Shown piece by piece: positions 1-8,443 of a stretch of DNA of 64,000 nucleotides. Below the pieces are notes generated by a model that ran no database searches, was not told where the DNA came from, and was given only the letters and a program-made list of their open reading frames with translations. Source of the DNA: Bacteroidota bacterium (GTDB taxonomy: Bacteria; Bacteroidota; Rhodothermia; Rhodothermales; JAHQVL01); the NCBI GenBank assembly GCA_039111535.1, contig JBCCIM010000002.1, forward strand, positions 1 through 64,000. The letters are read 5' to 3'. Position 1 is the first letter of the stretch, and each line of letters begins with the position of its first letter. The translations under genes and the position numbers were made by a program.

Positions 1-1
1 C

Positions 2-877
2 CTTGCAACTGCTGCTTTCTTGCTGCTGCACATCATTCTTGTTATCGGGCCCCTCTGCCGGCTAAACCCAAAATTTCTGCCCCTGCTGTACAACCGGCGA
101 CACATGGGCGTTTCCATGTTTATCCTTGCGCTGGCACATGGCATATTCAGCATTATCCAGTTTCACGTACTGGCAGACCTGAATCCGCTGATAAGCATCC
201 TCGTGAGCAACGGACAATATTCAAGCCTCGCCAACTTTCCTTTTCAGCCCCTCGGTTTGCTTGCGCTTGCTATTTTATTGTTGATGGCTGTTACAAGCCA
301 TGATTACTGGCTCAGCAATCTATCAGCACCCACCTGGAAAGCGTTGCACATGCTTGTGTACGTCGCATACGGATTAATCGTACTGCACGTCGCGTTTGGT
401 ATCTTGCAAGCTGAAACAAGTCCGATTCTTACCGGCCTCATGATCGCAGGGTTTGTGCTGGTATTGGGCCTTCACCTGGTTGCTGCATTCAAAGAAACCG
501 CTGCAGATCAGCCCCTACAAACAAGCGAAGAATTTGTCGCCGTTTGTCGTGTGGATGAGATTCCCGAGAAGCGCGCAAAAATTGCAACCCTCGCTGGAGA
601 CCGCGTAGCCATCTTCCGGTATGACGGCAAAATCTCAGCTGTTGCCAATGCCTGCCAACATCAGAATGGTCCACTCGGCGAAGGGCGAATCATTGACGGC
701 TTCATCACCTGCCCCTGGCATGGGTTTCAGTATTGTCCACACAATGGACAGTCGCCGGCACCTTTTACTGAAAAAATTCCCACGTTCAATGTGAAAATTG
801 AAAACGGGCAGGTTTGGGTTGCCACGCGTCCCAACAAAGCCGGCACGGAAGTGCAACCGGCTATCATTCAAGCTTAA
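2..877 (+). CDS. Ferric-reductase-like transmembrane protein fused to a Rieske [2Fe-2S] domain (5' truncated by window edge)
   Basis: The reading frame is open to the first base, so the start lies outside the window; the first visible in-frame start is a TTG at 20. The N-terminal half holds several hydrophobic helices with histidines in the ferric reductase/MsrQ arrangement (RRHMGV, LAHGI, KALHM, VLHVAFG), which in that family bind b-type haem. After a linker near residue 165 comes a Rieske domain with the paired motifs CQH and CPWH about 17 residues apart, which bind a [2Fe-2S] cluster. The likely role is electron transfer across or at the cytoplasmic membrane. The next gene starts 15 bp downstream, so the two are probably co-transcribed. 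The redox partner and substrate cannot be read from the sequence. Confidence 0.85.
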   Translation, partial: LATAAFLLLHIILVIGPLCRLNPKFLPLLYNRRHMGVSMFILALAHGIFSIIQFHVLADLNPLISILVSNGQYSSLANFPFQPLGLLALAILLLMAVTSHDYWLSNLSAPTWKALHMLVYVAYGLIVLHVAFGILQAETSPILTGLMIAGFVLVLGLHLVAAFKETAADQPLQTSEEFVAVCRVDEIPEKRAKIATLAGDRVAIFRYDGKISAVANACQHQNGPLGEGRIIDGFITCPWHGFQYCPHNGQSPAPFTEKIPTFNVKIENGQVWVATRPNKAGTEVQPAIIQA

Positions 878-892
878 CGAACCAGTAATCCT

Positions 893-1657
893 GTGAACAA
901 CGACGATTTCTATATTGGCTACCTGGAAAAAGCGCCGGCCCCTGTTGGACGGTTCACCAGGACAGTGGTTATCTCGCTTTTCGTACTGACAGCAGGCATT
1001 GCCCTGCTGGCTGTTACTGGCCAAAAGGCATTCCTGCCCAGCACCTTTGAGTTTCTCCAATACCAGACCTTTACGGGTACATTCCACAGCCATCCGTATC
1101 CCATGTTACAGGTAATGGAGTCGACAACCGTTGGTGGTGTGCCGACCTACCAGCACTATTATCTGGTCAAAGAAGGTAAATTTGGGACGCAAGATCTCGC
1201 AGCGACCTACGAGGGGAAGCGGGTTACCCTGGAGGGTTCGCGGATTTATCGCGACAACCAGGAAATGATAGAGATAAAAGCTGGAACGCTGCAGCTTGAT
1301 GAGGGCGAATCACCATTGCCAAAAGCCGGCGCGCAAAGCCTGGGCACCTTCACGTTGCGGGGGGAAATTGTCGACAGCAAGTGTTTCCTTGGCGTTATGA
1401 ACCCGGGTAGCGAAAAACCCCATCGGGCGTGTGCAACCCGCTGTATCAGCGGAGGCATTCCTCCACTATTTGTTGTTCGGGATGAAGCAGGCAACTTAAG
1501 TTACCTGCAACTCCAGGCCACAAATGGCAGTACCGTAAATCAGGATGTTCTGGACATGGTCGCTGAGCCTGTGGAAATAACAGGCGAAGTCCTGCAACTC
1601 GAAAACATTTTGATCTTGCAAGCAGATCCTGCTACCTACCTGAGACTGAACAGCTGA
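893..1657 (+). CDS. Membrane-anchored Cys-containing protein, partner of the Rieske protein
   Basis: A 254-residue protein starting at GTG 893, 15 bp after the Rieske-domain gene. One hydrophobic helix (about residues 24-46) anchors an otherwise soluble domain, presumably periplasmic. The C-terminal part carries a dense Cys motif, SKCFLGVMNPG followed by HRACATRCISGGIPP, which suggests metal or cofactor binding or a disulfide. The middle region (YEGKRVTLEGSRI) and the end look like beta-rich OB-fold segments. I do not recognise a named family. Its position implies that it works with the upstream electron-transfer protein. Frame and length are convincing; the function is inferred from context only. 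Confidence 0.75.
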   Translation: MNNDDFYIGYLEKAPAPVGRFTRTVVISLFVLTAGIALLAVTGQKAFLPSTFEFLQYQTFTGTFHSHPYPMLQVMESTTVGGVPTYQHYYLVKEGKFGTQDLAATYEGKRVTLEGSRIYRDNQEMIEIKAGTLQLDEGESPLPKAGAQSLGTFTLRGEIVDSKCFLGVMNPGSEKPHRACATRCISGGIPPLFVVRDEAGNLSYLQLQATNGSTVNQDVLDMVAEPVEITGEVLQLENILILQADPATYLRLNS

Positions 1658-1695
1658 TATCCCGAATGTTTATTCGAGGCTAACCCACCTTCATC

Positions 1696-2505
1696 ATGAG
1701 TGCTTTACCCAAAACACGCATCCCACTCGATGCGGTATATCCGCGGTTTACTACCTACCTGCCACCCGGTGTTATCAGGGATGGAAAGTATGAATTACGC
1801 TTTGCCAGCACGCGCGAAGAACTTGACGCTATAGAACGATTACGCTTCGAAGTGTTCAACCTCGAACTGGAAGAAGGTCTCGCTTCATCGTACGATACGG
1901 GCAAGGACGAAGACCTGTTTGACCAGGTTTGTCATCATATGATGATATACAAAGCGTCAGCTGGCGTTGTTGGTACGTATCGCTTTCAAACAGCAGAAAT
2001 GGCCCGAGAAAGCGGGCTGGGTTTTTACTCAGCATCTGAATTTGATTTATCAACTTTGCCTGAAGAGGTAGTAGCGCAAGGCGTAGAACTGGGACGCGCG
2101 TGTATTGCAAAAGAACACCGCAGCCTCAAGGTACTGTACCTCTTATGGAAAGGCATTGGCATGTACCTGATGCACAACCAGCGACGCTATTTGTTTGGAT
2201 GTACCTCACTTACCAGTCAGGACCCGGCTGAAGGCCACGGGGTGTACGAGTTGTTGCACAAACAGGGCCATGTTCACCCCGGCATCGAGGTAAAGCCCCA
2301 ACCAGACTTTATCTGTGAAACGAACCCCAAAAAAGCCCACTCAAAACCCAGGGTGCCACGGTTAATGCGGGCTTACTTGAGTCTGGGAGCAAAGGTTTGC
2401 AGCCCGCCGGCACGCGACCAGATGTTCAAAACCATCGACTATTTCACGCTCTTCGACACAAGCCGACTAACTGACCAGGCAAAGTCGTATTTTATGCTAA
2501 AATAG
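1696..2505 (+). CDS. olsB: GNAT-type N-acyltransferase, OlsB-like (lyso-ornithine lipid synthesis)
   Basis: A 269-residue member of the haemolysin-like GNAT family that includes OlsB, which transfers a 3-hydroxyacyl chain from ACP to ornithine. Visible signatures are RLRFEVFNLELEEG near the N-terminus, followed by YDTGKDEDLFDQVCHHM, GVVGTYRF and VELGRACI, in the order typical of acyl-homoserine-lactone-synthase/OlsB folds. The next gene is a PlsC-type acyltransferase 41 bp downstream, which is the classical olsB-olsA order. Together they would make ornithine or a related aminolipid. Related GNATs act on other amino acids or amines, so the amino substrate is an inference. The start is ATG 1696, with no strong competing start. 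Confidence 0.72.
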   Translation: MSALPKTRIPLDAVYPRFTTYLPPGVIRDGKYELRFASTREELDAIERLRFEVFNLELEEGLASSYDTGKDEDLFDQVCHHMMIYKASAGVVGTYRFQTAEMARESGLGFYSASEFDLSTLPEEVVAQGVELGRACIAKEHRSLKVLYLLWKGIGMYLMHNQRRYLFGCTSLTSQDPAEGHGVYELLHKQGHVHPGIEVKPQPDFICETNPKKAHSKPRVPRLMRAYLSLGAKVCSPPARDQMFKTIDYFTLFDTSRLTDQAKSYFMLK

Positions 2506-2546
2506 TGCGCCTGGTATAGCTTATCGCTCTCATTCGTCTACCCGTG

Positions 2547-3305
2547 ATGAATATGCGGACACTCCGCGCATCATACAGATTGCTCCTGCTCTGTTTGCTC
2601 ACAGCCATCCTCACCGTTATATGGCTGGGTCGCATTCCATTGCTTCGAGCAGAAAAGAGGAATCCCTGGCGGGGTACCATGGTTGGGCTATGGGCGCGAA
2701 ATGCCATTCGCATCCTGCATATACGCATTACGGTCAACGGGACACCGCCGGCGGCGCCTTTTTTCTTGGTATCCAACCATCTGAGTTACCTGGATGTCAT
2801 ACTGTATCAAACGCAGATGCCTTGCGTATTCGTAGCAAAATCGGAAGTAGCACACTGGCCGGTTGTTGGCTGGCTTGCACGCGCCATTGGCACCCTGTTC
2901 ATCAACAGAAGAAGCCGGCGAGATGTTGTGCGCGTAAACCAGGAAATACAACAAGCCCTCACAAGCGGCGATGGTGTGATCCTGTTCCCCGAAGGGACCT
3001 CAAGCAAAGGGGAAACCGTACTGCCATTTAAATCGGCAACCCTGGCAACCGTCACCAATATGGGATACCCGGCCTACTATGCCTCGGTTACCTATAAAAC
3101 ACCAGAGGGCGAACCACCCGCACAGCAGGTGATTTGCTGGTGGGGAGACATGACGTTTGCCGACCATGTTTTCAATATGCTGAAGCTCCCCTACTTTGAA
3201 GCCACCGTCACTTTCGGAGCCGGGGCTGTAGCTACCACCGATAGAAAAGAAATGGCCCACCTGCTGAATGCACGTATTGTAGACAGCTTCGTGCCAGTAG
3301 TATAA
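2547..3305 (+). CDS. olsA: 1-acyl-sn-glycerol-3-phosphate-type acyltransferase, OlsA/PlsC-like
   Basis: A 252-residue PlsC-fold acyltransferase. An N-terminal membrane helix (about residues 10-28) is followed by the catalytic HX4D box (NHLSYLD) and the phosphate-binding block FPEGTSSKG. It would add the second acyl chain, giving either phosphatidic acid or, as OlsA, the diacylated ornithine lipid. The gene follows the OlsB-like gene directly, which favours the aminolipid role. ATG 2547 is preceded by an in-frame GTG at 2544, and either could initiate. The next gene begins 11 bp downstream, consistent with one operon through 6471. Confidence 0.82.
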   Translation: MNMRTLRASYRLLLLCLLTAILTVIWLGRIPLLRAEKRNPWRGTMVGLWARNAIRILHIRITVNGTPPAAPFFLVSNHLSYLDVILYQTQMPCVFVAKSEVAHWPVVGWLARAIGTLFINRRSRRDVVRVNQEIQQALTSGDGVILFPEGTSSKGETVLPFKSATLATVTNMGYPAYYASVTYKTPEGEPPAQQVICWWGDMTFADHVFNMLKLPYFEATVTFGAGAVATTDRKEMAHLLNARIVDSFVPVV

Positions 3306-3316
3306 ACTTGAATATT

Positions 3317-3847
3317 ATGATCCATCTAAAGAATCTTATAGAAAACAACGTGCTGTGCCTTGAACAAGGCATCCAGTTGCTGCGCGAGATGGAGGATGCT
3401 GTGTACACCCACACCGCATCTCCTGTGTATAGCAGCGGCATCGGCGATCATTACCGGCACTGCGTAGAACACTACCTCTGCTTCCTTGATGGTATCGACG
3501 CTAGAAGCATCGATTATGATGCGCGAAAGCGTGACCTGCGTATTGCAACCGAACGTGCTTACGCCATCGAAATCACACAGCAAATTATAGCACGACTCGA
3601 CAAAATTGCCTGCAGCGGTGTTGCCCTGCGTGTCAAAATGGATTGTAGACTTGATGATGAAGAGGGTGCCATCTGGACGGACTCAACGCCGGAGCGCGAC
3701 CTCCAGTATCTGCAGGCCCATACCATCCACCATTACGCGCTGATTGCCATGATCTTGCGTTTGCAGGGCCGGGAGCCGGGTGAAGGCTTTGGCGTTGCAC
3801 CCTCCACGCTGACTTATCGAAAACAACGCCAGACCCAAGCGGCATGA
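3317..3847 (+). CDS. DinB/YfiT-like four-helix-bundle protein
   Basis: A 176-residue helical protein (ATG 3317; a TTG at 3308 is the alternative start). Histidines fall where DinB-superfamily proteins hold their metal: GDHYRHCVEHYL in the second helix and HTIHHYAL in the last. DinB-like proteins include thiol-dependent S-transferases and many of unknown function. The stop codon overlaps the next start in an ATGA arrangement, so translation is likely coupled to the large fusion protein that follows. Placement in a lipid-type operon suggests a tailoring step, but the substrate is unknown. Confidence 0.65.
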   Translation: MIHLKNLIENNVLCLEQGIQLLREMEDAVYTHTASPVYSSGIGDHYRHCVEHYLCFLDGIDARSIDYDARKRDLRIATERAYAIEITQQIIARLDKIACSGVALRVKMDCRLDDEEGAIWTDSTPERDLQYLQAHTIHHYALIAMILRLQGREPGEGFGVAPSTLTYRKQRQTQAA

Positions 3848-6471
3848 GCCCTGAACGTGAAGAGGATGACCCGCTGGAAAACACACCTGTAAAGAAGAGC
3901 CGCTGGCGATACGTTGCCGGCGTTTTTCTATTACTCCTGCTCGTCTCTCACATCATCCGCTGGACCCAACGCGATGCAATCAACCTGCGAAGCGATCAGA
4001 TAAGCCTGGATTTGCCCGTTGTAGAGCGCAATAAAACGGGCGATGAAGTTGTAACAACTGCGTATACCTTGCTGGAGCCAGACAGCGCGCGCTATCCCAA
4101 TCCTGCTACGCTGGTCCTCCTCCATGGCAGCCCGATGGCTTCGATGTCGATGATGACATTGGCCCATACCCTGCCCGACTCGTTCCGCATCCTCGTCCCG
4201 GATCTGCCGGGCTTTGGACGCTCAACGCGCCGCATTCCCGACTATTCGGTCGACGCCCACGCAGTGTACCTCAATGCGATGCTTGATTCACTCGGCATCG
4301 GCGAGGCCCATTATGTCGCGTACAGCATGAGCGGCGGTGTTGCCCTGCAAGCCTATGCGCGCGCGCCCGAAAAGGTAGCTTCCGTTGTGATGTTGTCCGC
4401 CATTGGTGTGCAAGAGCTTGAGTTGCTGGGCAGTTACCTGATGAATCACGCAGTGCATGCCCTGCAGCTTGGTTTTATGTGGAGTTTGCAAGAGCTAACG
4501 CCACACATGGGCTTTATGGACGAAGCCATTCTCAACACATCCTATGCCCGCAATTTTTATGACACAGATCAACGCCCGCTTCGAGAAATCCTGACTCAGT
4601 TTGAACCGCCGATGCTGATAATGCATGGCGAGAAGGACATGCAGGTCCCGCTGGACGCAGCCATTGAGCATGCGCGCATTGTACCACAAAGCGAGCTGGC
4701 GCTGTTTGATGGTGGGCACGGACTGGTGTTCAATCCGAACGCTGGCTTCATAGAAAGCCTCACCGGATTTATAAACAAGGTAGAACGCGATGAAGCCGCA
4801 ACGCGCAGCACGGCAACGCCGGCACGCATCGCGGCAGCAAATGTCCCGTTCCAGAAAGAGGCCTTCCCCAAGGCTGAAGGATTGACCTTGCTGGTTTACA
4901 TGTTACTGATTGCGCTTGCAACCCTGGTTACGGAAGATGGCGCAAGCATTGGTGCCGGCCTGCTGGTAGCCCAGGGCACAATGAACTACTTCCCGGCAAT
5001 GCTTGCCTGCCTCATTGGCATCGTGGTGGGTGACGTATTGTTGTTTCTGGCCGGCCGACACATCAGCGGCCCGATGCTTTCGCGGCGTCCATTTCGGTGG
5101 TTCTTCAGTAAAGACGCAATTGCAGGTGCTTCGCGATGGTTGGAGCGACGCGGCGGCGCCGTAATTATTGCAAGCCGGTTTATTCCCGGGAGTAGATTGC
5201 CGACCTACGTAGCAGCCGGCTCATTGGGGCTACCGCTGTGGAAATTCCTGCTCTATTTCATCGTCGCATCCATTTTATGGACGCCGATGTTAGTCTGGCT
5301 AGCGGTTATTTTTGGCGAACAGTTGCTCACGCAGTTTCTCGATGTTTATGAGACCTATGCCATCTGGGTATTTCTCGGGTTGCTCGTTGGCTTATTGGGA
5401 CTCTTCAAAGTTGTTGTGCCGTTGTTCAGCCACGAAGGCCGGCGGTCTCTGGTTGGTAGCTGGCGCCGGCGCCGGCAGTGGGAATTCTGGCCCATGTGGC
5501 AATTCTACCCCCCCATTGTGCTGTACGTCCTGTATCTGGGCCTGCGCTACCGCTCTTTCACCCTCTTCACAGCAGCCAACCCTGGCATCGACCTCGGCGG
5601 GCTGGTTGGTGAATCCAAAGCAGATATCCTCAACAAGTTGGCTGACAGTAGCAAATATGTAGCACGGTTTGCAGCAATCCCTGCACGAAAAAACGTGGCT
5701 GATCGGGTCGAAAAAGTCACCCGGTTTATGGCAGAAGCTGACCTCACCTACCCCATCATCTTGAAACCCGACACGGGGGAGCGCGGCAAGGAGGTGGCCA
5801 AGGTTTACAATGAGGGAGAGGTGGCGCTGTATTTGGAGTCTTACACGATGCCGGCTATCGCACAAGCCTATGCACCGGGCCAGGAGTTTGGCGTTTTCTA
5901 TTACCGCTACCCCGAATCACCAAAAGGTGCGTTGTTTTCGATTACCGATAAACAATTCCCCAGCGTAACAGGTAACGGCAAACATAACTTGCGACGCCTG
6001 ATTATGGACGATGAACGGGCAGTATGTATGGCCAAACACTATTTCAAGGCCAACCAGGAGCGGTTATTCGATGTACCAGATACTGGAGAAGTGATTCAAC
6101 TCATCGATATAGGCACACACAGCAGGGGGAGCGTTTTTCTGGATGGTACTGCTATCGAGACGCCGGCACTGGCCGAAGCGATAGACCAAATCAGTAAATC
6201 TTTTGACGGGTTCTACTTTGGCAGATATGATATCCGCACCCCAAATCTTGAGGATTTCCAGCGTGGTGAGAACTTCAAAATTGTAGAGTTGAATGGCGTA
6301 ACATCGGAAGCCACCCATATCTACGACCCCAAACACAGCTTGTTTGAGGCGTATCGCATATTGCGCGCGCAGTGGCGGATTGCTTTTGAGATTGGCGACC
6401 AAAACAGGAAACGGGGCGTTAAGCCGGCGTCACTTTTTGAGGTGCTTGGCCGTGTTATCGGGCGCTCTTGA
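3844..6471 (+). CDS. Three-domain fusion: alpha/beta hydrolase, DedA/VTT membrane domain, ATP-grasp ligase
   Basis: An 875-residue protein. Residues 22-40 form a membrane helix. Residues about 60-312 are an alpha/beta hydrolase with oxyanion segment LHGSP, nucleophile Ser161 (AYSMSGG), acid Asp265 (GEKDMQVP) and His292 (GGHGL). Residues about 345-525 are a DedA/VTT (SNARE-associated) polytopic domain with the family core SRFIPGSRLP and AGSLGLPLWKF. Residues 545-575 form another membrane stretch with the block WEFWPMWQFYPP. Residues about 605-850 are an ATP-grasp domain with Lys641 (ILKPDTGERGKE) and the metal-binding strand IVELNG (Glu816, Asn818). VTT proteins move lipids between leaflets, and ATP-grasp enzymes ligate carboxylates to amines or thiols. 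In this operon a lipid head-group hydrolysis, flipping and ligation role is plausible but inferred. The gene is coupled to the upstream gene by an ATGA overlap. Confidence 0.85.
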   Translation: MSPEREEDDPLENTPVKKSRWRYVAGVFLLLLLVSHIIRWTQRDAINLRSDQISLDLPVVERNKTGDEVVTTAYTLLEPDSARYPNPATLVLLHGSPMASMSMMTLAHTLPDSFRILVPDLPGFGRSTRRIPDYSVDAHAVYLNAMLDSLGIGEAHYVAYSMSGGVALQAYARAPEKVASVVMLSAIGVQELELLGSYLMNHAVHALQLGFMWSLQELTPHMGFMDEAILNTSYARNFYDTDQRPLREILTQFEPPMLIMHGEKDMQVPLDAAIEHARIVPQSELALFDGGHGLVFNPNAGFIESLTGFINKVERDEAATRSTATPARIAAANVPFQKEAFPKAEGLTLLVYMLLIALATLVTEDGASIGAGLLVAQGTMNYFPAMLACLIGIVVGDVLLFLAGRHISGPMLSRRPFRWFFSKDAIAGASRWLERRGGAVIIASRFIPGSRLPTYVAAGSLGLPLWKFLLYFIVASILWTPMLVWLAVIFGEQLLTQFLDVYETYAIWVFLGLLVGLLGLFKVVVPLFSHEGRRSLVGSWRRRRQWEFWPMWQFYPPIVLYVLYLGLRYRSFTLFTAANPGIDLGGLVGESKADILNKLADSSKYVARFAAIPARKNVADRVEKVTRFMAEADLTYPIILKPDTGERGKEVAKVYNEGEVALYLESYTMPAIAQAYAPGQEFGVFYYRYPESPKGALFSITDKQFPSVTGNGKHNLRRLIMDDERAVCMAKHYFKANQERLFDVPDTGEVIQLIDIGTHSRGSVFLDGTAIETPALAEAIDQISKSFDGFYFGRYDIRTPNLEDFQRGENFKIVELNGVTSEATHIYDPKHSLFEAYRILRAQWRIAFEIGDQNRKRGVKPASLFEVLGRVIGRS

Positions 6472-6477
6472 TGGTAT

Positions 6478-6954
6478 TCATTTGCCGGCCAACAGCAGAA
6501 AAACCCGCTGGAAAAATACAGCAATGTAGTTTTGCTTCAAAACAGCACGAAAGAAGGCAAAATAGTATTTGCACCGTACCCTGAACACCCACATGCCGGC
6601 GCTGCTTCTGATTGACCAGTGGTCAGCAAGCACGTAGTCGCTAATGGCATCAGCATATTCATCCAGAAAATCCCGCTGCGTTGGTTCAAAGACCTCAATA
6701 ATGGTTTTCTCTGAATAAAAGAACCGTGCCATTTTCATAAAAACAGCACCAGGAGCGGCATTAACCTCGTAAGAACGGCGCGCTGAACGCGTAATTTCTA
6801 CGAAGCTGATCACAAGAAGAATAAAAGATACCACGATGCTTGGCATCGAAATATCAACAACTGCCTGGGGGCCATGTTTAAAGTACAAATACAGGAGAGA
6901 ACCAAAAACAAAGGCCAGCAACAGTAAATTTAATACCTTTATAAGTCTATTCAT
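6478..6954 (-). CDS. Small membrane protein of unknown function
   Basis: A 158-residue protein with two N-terminal hydrophobic helices (about residues 7-25 and 38-55) and a soluble C-terminal part containing many aromatic residues. I recognise no family. It lies 7 bp downstream of the PadR-like regulator gene on the same strand, so the two form a probable operon, a common pairing of PadR-type regulators with small membrane proteins. Its stop is 6 bp from the stop of the convergent ATP-grasp fusion gene. The frame is supported by its length, the hydrophobic pattern and tight packing between neighbours. Confidence 0.65.
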   Translation of the reverse strand: MNRLIKVLNLLLLAFVFGSLLYLYFKHGPQAVVDISMPSIVVSFILLVISFVEITRSARRSYEVNAAPGAVFMKMARFFYSEKTIIEVFEPTQRDFLDEYADAISDYVLADHWSIRSSAGMWVFRVRCKYYFAFFRAVLKQNYIAVFFQRVFLLLAGK

Positions 6955-6961
6955 GAGTCAC

Positions 6962-7270
6962 CTAGTTTGTGGTGAACCACACGCCTTGTTGTGTAGATCT
7001 GATTAGTTTCCAGGAGTCGAGTGCATGTGCACCCTTGGCGGTGGCTATGTAGTGACGACGGGGTGGCCCCTTCTCGTCGGGTTGGGCTGGTTCTTTTTTT
7101 GAACTTACGTAGCCCTTCTGCTGCATACGGTTAAGCGTTACATAAACAGATCCCCGCTTCAAGAGTCCATCCGACTGTTTCACCATCTCCAATCCATAGC
7201 CTTTTCGATGTGCGGTAAGAAAAGACAAGATGAAGGCTTCCTTGGTCGTTAAGGATTTTGAGGACTCCAT
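6962..7270 (-). CDS. PadR-like winged-helix transcriptional regulator
   Basis: A 102-residue protein whose N-terminal two thirds fit a PadR winged helix: an initial helix (LTTKEAFILSFLTAH), GYGLEMVKQSDGLLKRGSVY as the recognition region, TLNRMQQKGYV and a basic wing with RRHYIATAKG. It lacks the long C-terminal dimerisation helix of larger PadR proteins. PadR regulators usually repress their own operon. The divergent spacer towards the KDG kinase gene carries an inverted repeat at 7321-7350 that could be its operator. It is probably co-transcribed with the small membrane protein downstream. Confidence 0.72.
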   Translation of the reverse strand: MESSKSLTTKEAFILSFLTAHRKGYGLEMVKQSDGLLKRGSVYVTLNRMQQKGYVSSKKEPAQPDEKGPPRRHYIATAKGAHALDSWKLIRSTQQGVWFTTN

Positions 7271-7320
7271 TTTTTCATTGGCCGGGCATCATAGAGAATT
7301 ATTAACGCTTTTTATAATTT

Positions 7321-7350
7321 CCCCTATACTGAAGTAGGTGTAAATAGGGG
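7321..7350. promoter_or_regulatory. Candidate operator: inverted repeat CCCCTAT-N16-ATAGGGG
   Basis: The sequence shows a perfect 7-bp inverted repeat (7321-7327 and 7344-7350) in the divergent spacer between the PadR-like gene, which starts at 7270 on the minus strand, and the KDG kinase gene. The position fits an autoregulatory site. There is no direct evidence of protein binding, and a 7-bp repeat can arise by chance. Confidence 0.3.
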
Positions 7351-7475
7351 CATTCAACCAAAGACTTGCACTTAAAATCACCTACACGCGTTAGACATTA
7401 ATTCCCCACAAACGCAGGCGCTTAAGCGTTGCGCCATGCCTATATGGGTTATATGCGCAGTTGAGGTACACATTT

Positions 7476-8420
7476 ATGGATGTTGTGACACTGGGAGAGG
7501 CCATGGTACTGTTTGTGCCCGACCGCATCGGATTACTCCGATATGCCCATACGTTTAGCCGATATGTTGCCGGAGCAGAATCCAATCTTGCTGTTGGTAT
7601 GGCACGGCTGGGGCACCACGTAGGCTGGATTAGCCGCGTTGGTGATGATGAATTTGGGCAATACGTACAGGCCTTCCTTCGGGGCGAGCGCGTGGATGTG
7701 TCGGGCGTAAAGGTTGATCCGGATGCGCCAACCGGCGTCTTCTTTAAAGAACGCCGGCGCAGCGATAGTACAAGGGTGTATTATTACCGCAAAGGTTCTG
7801 CCGCCAGTATGCTGACGCCGGATGACCTGGATGCCGCCTACATCGCCCAAGCGCGCTACCTCCACCTGACGGGCATTACGCCGGCCCTCAGTGCAGCATG
7901 CAAAGACACCATTATGCACGCGCTGCACATCGCAACCGAAGCAGGCGTACCTGTTTCGTTTGACCCGAACCTCCGCCAGAAACTGTGGGACACCGAAGCC
8001 GCCCGGGCGGCCTACCTCGATATATTGCCGCACGTTTCGCTGGTTTTGACCAGCGAAGAAGAAGCGGCGCTCATCACCGGTACCACCAAACATACGGAAG
8101 CGGCGCGTATCCTCCTTGAAATGGGTCCCTCTGTGGTTGTTATAAAACTGGGTGCCAAAGGAGCGCTTGGATTTACAGCAGACGAAAAGGTATTTGCCCC
8201 GGTTATGCCTGTTGATACCGTGGAGACGGTAGGCGCTGGCGATGCGTTTAATGCCGGCTTTCTGTCAGGACAGCTCCGCGGATGGGATCTCGCGGCCTCC
8301 CTTAAGCTGGGCACCATCCTGGGAGCGCTGGCGACCACCGTACCGGGCGACGTAGACGGGTTGCCAGACTGGGAAGAAATCCAGCCATATTTAGGCGGCG
8401 ACCGGACAATTGAACGATAA
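7476..8420 (+). CDS. kdgK: 2-keto-3-deoxygluconate kinase (PfkB family)
   Basis: A 314-residue PfkB-family sugar kinase that phosphorylates 2-dehydro-3-deoxy-D-gluconate to KDPG. The N-terminus DVVTLGEAMVLFVP and the blocks GAESNLAVGMARLG and FDPNLRQKLW are typical of KdgK, and the C-terminal PfkB signature VGAGDAFNAGF holds the catalytic Asp. ATG 7476 is chosen because GAGG lies 10 bp upstream; an in-frame TTG at 7461 is less likely. KDPG aldolase follows 23 bp downstream, so the pair completes conversion of KDG to pyruvate and glyceraldehyde 3-phosphate. That context supports KdgK over other PfkB kinases. Confidence 0.9.
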   Translation: MDVVTLGEAMVLFVPDRIGLLRYAHTFSRYVAGAESNLAVGMARLGHHVGWISRVGDDEFGQYVQAFLRGERVDVSGVKVDPDAPTGVFFKERRRSDSTRVYYYRKGSAASMLTPDDLDAAYIAQARYLHLTGITPALSAACKDTIMHALHIATEAGVPVSFDPNLRQKLWDTEAARAAYLDILPHVSLVLTSEEEAALITGTTKHTEAARILLEMGPSVVVIKLGAKGALGFTADEKVFAPVMPVDTVETVGAGDAFNAGFLSGQLRGWDLAASLKLGTILGALATTVPGDVDGLPDWEEIQPYLGGDRTIER

Positions 8421-8443
8421 GACTACTATATCACCATCATTTT

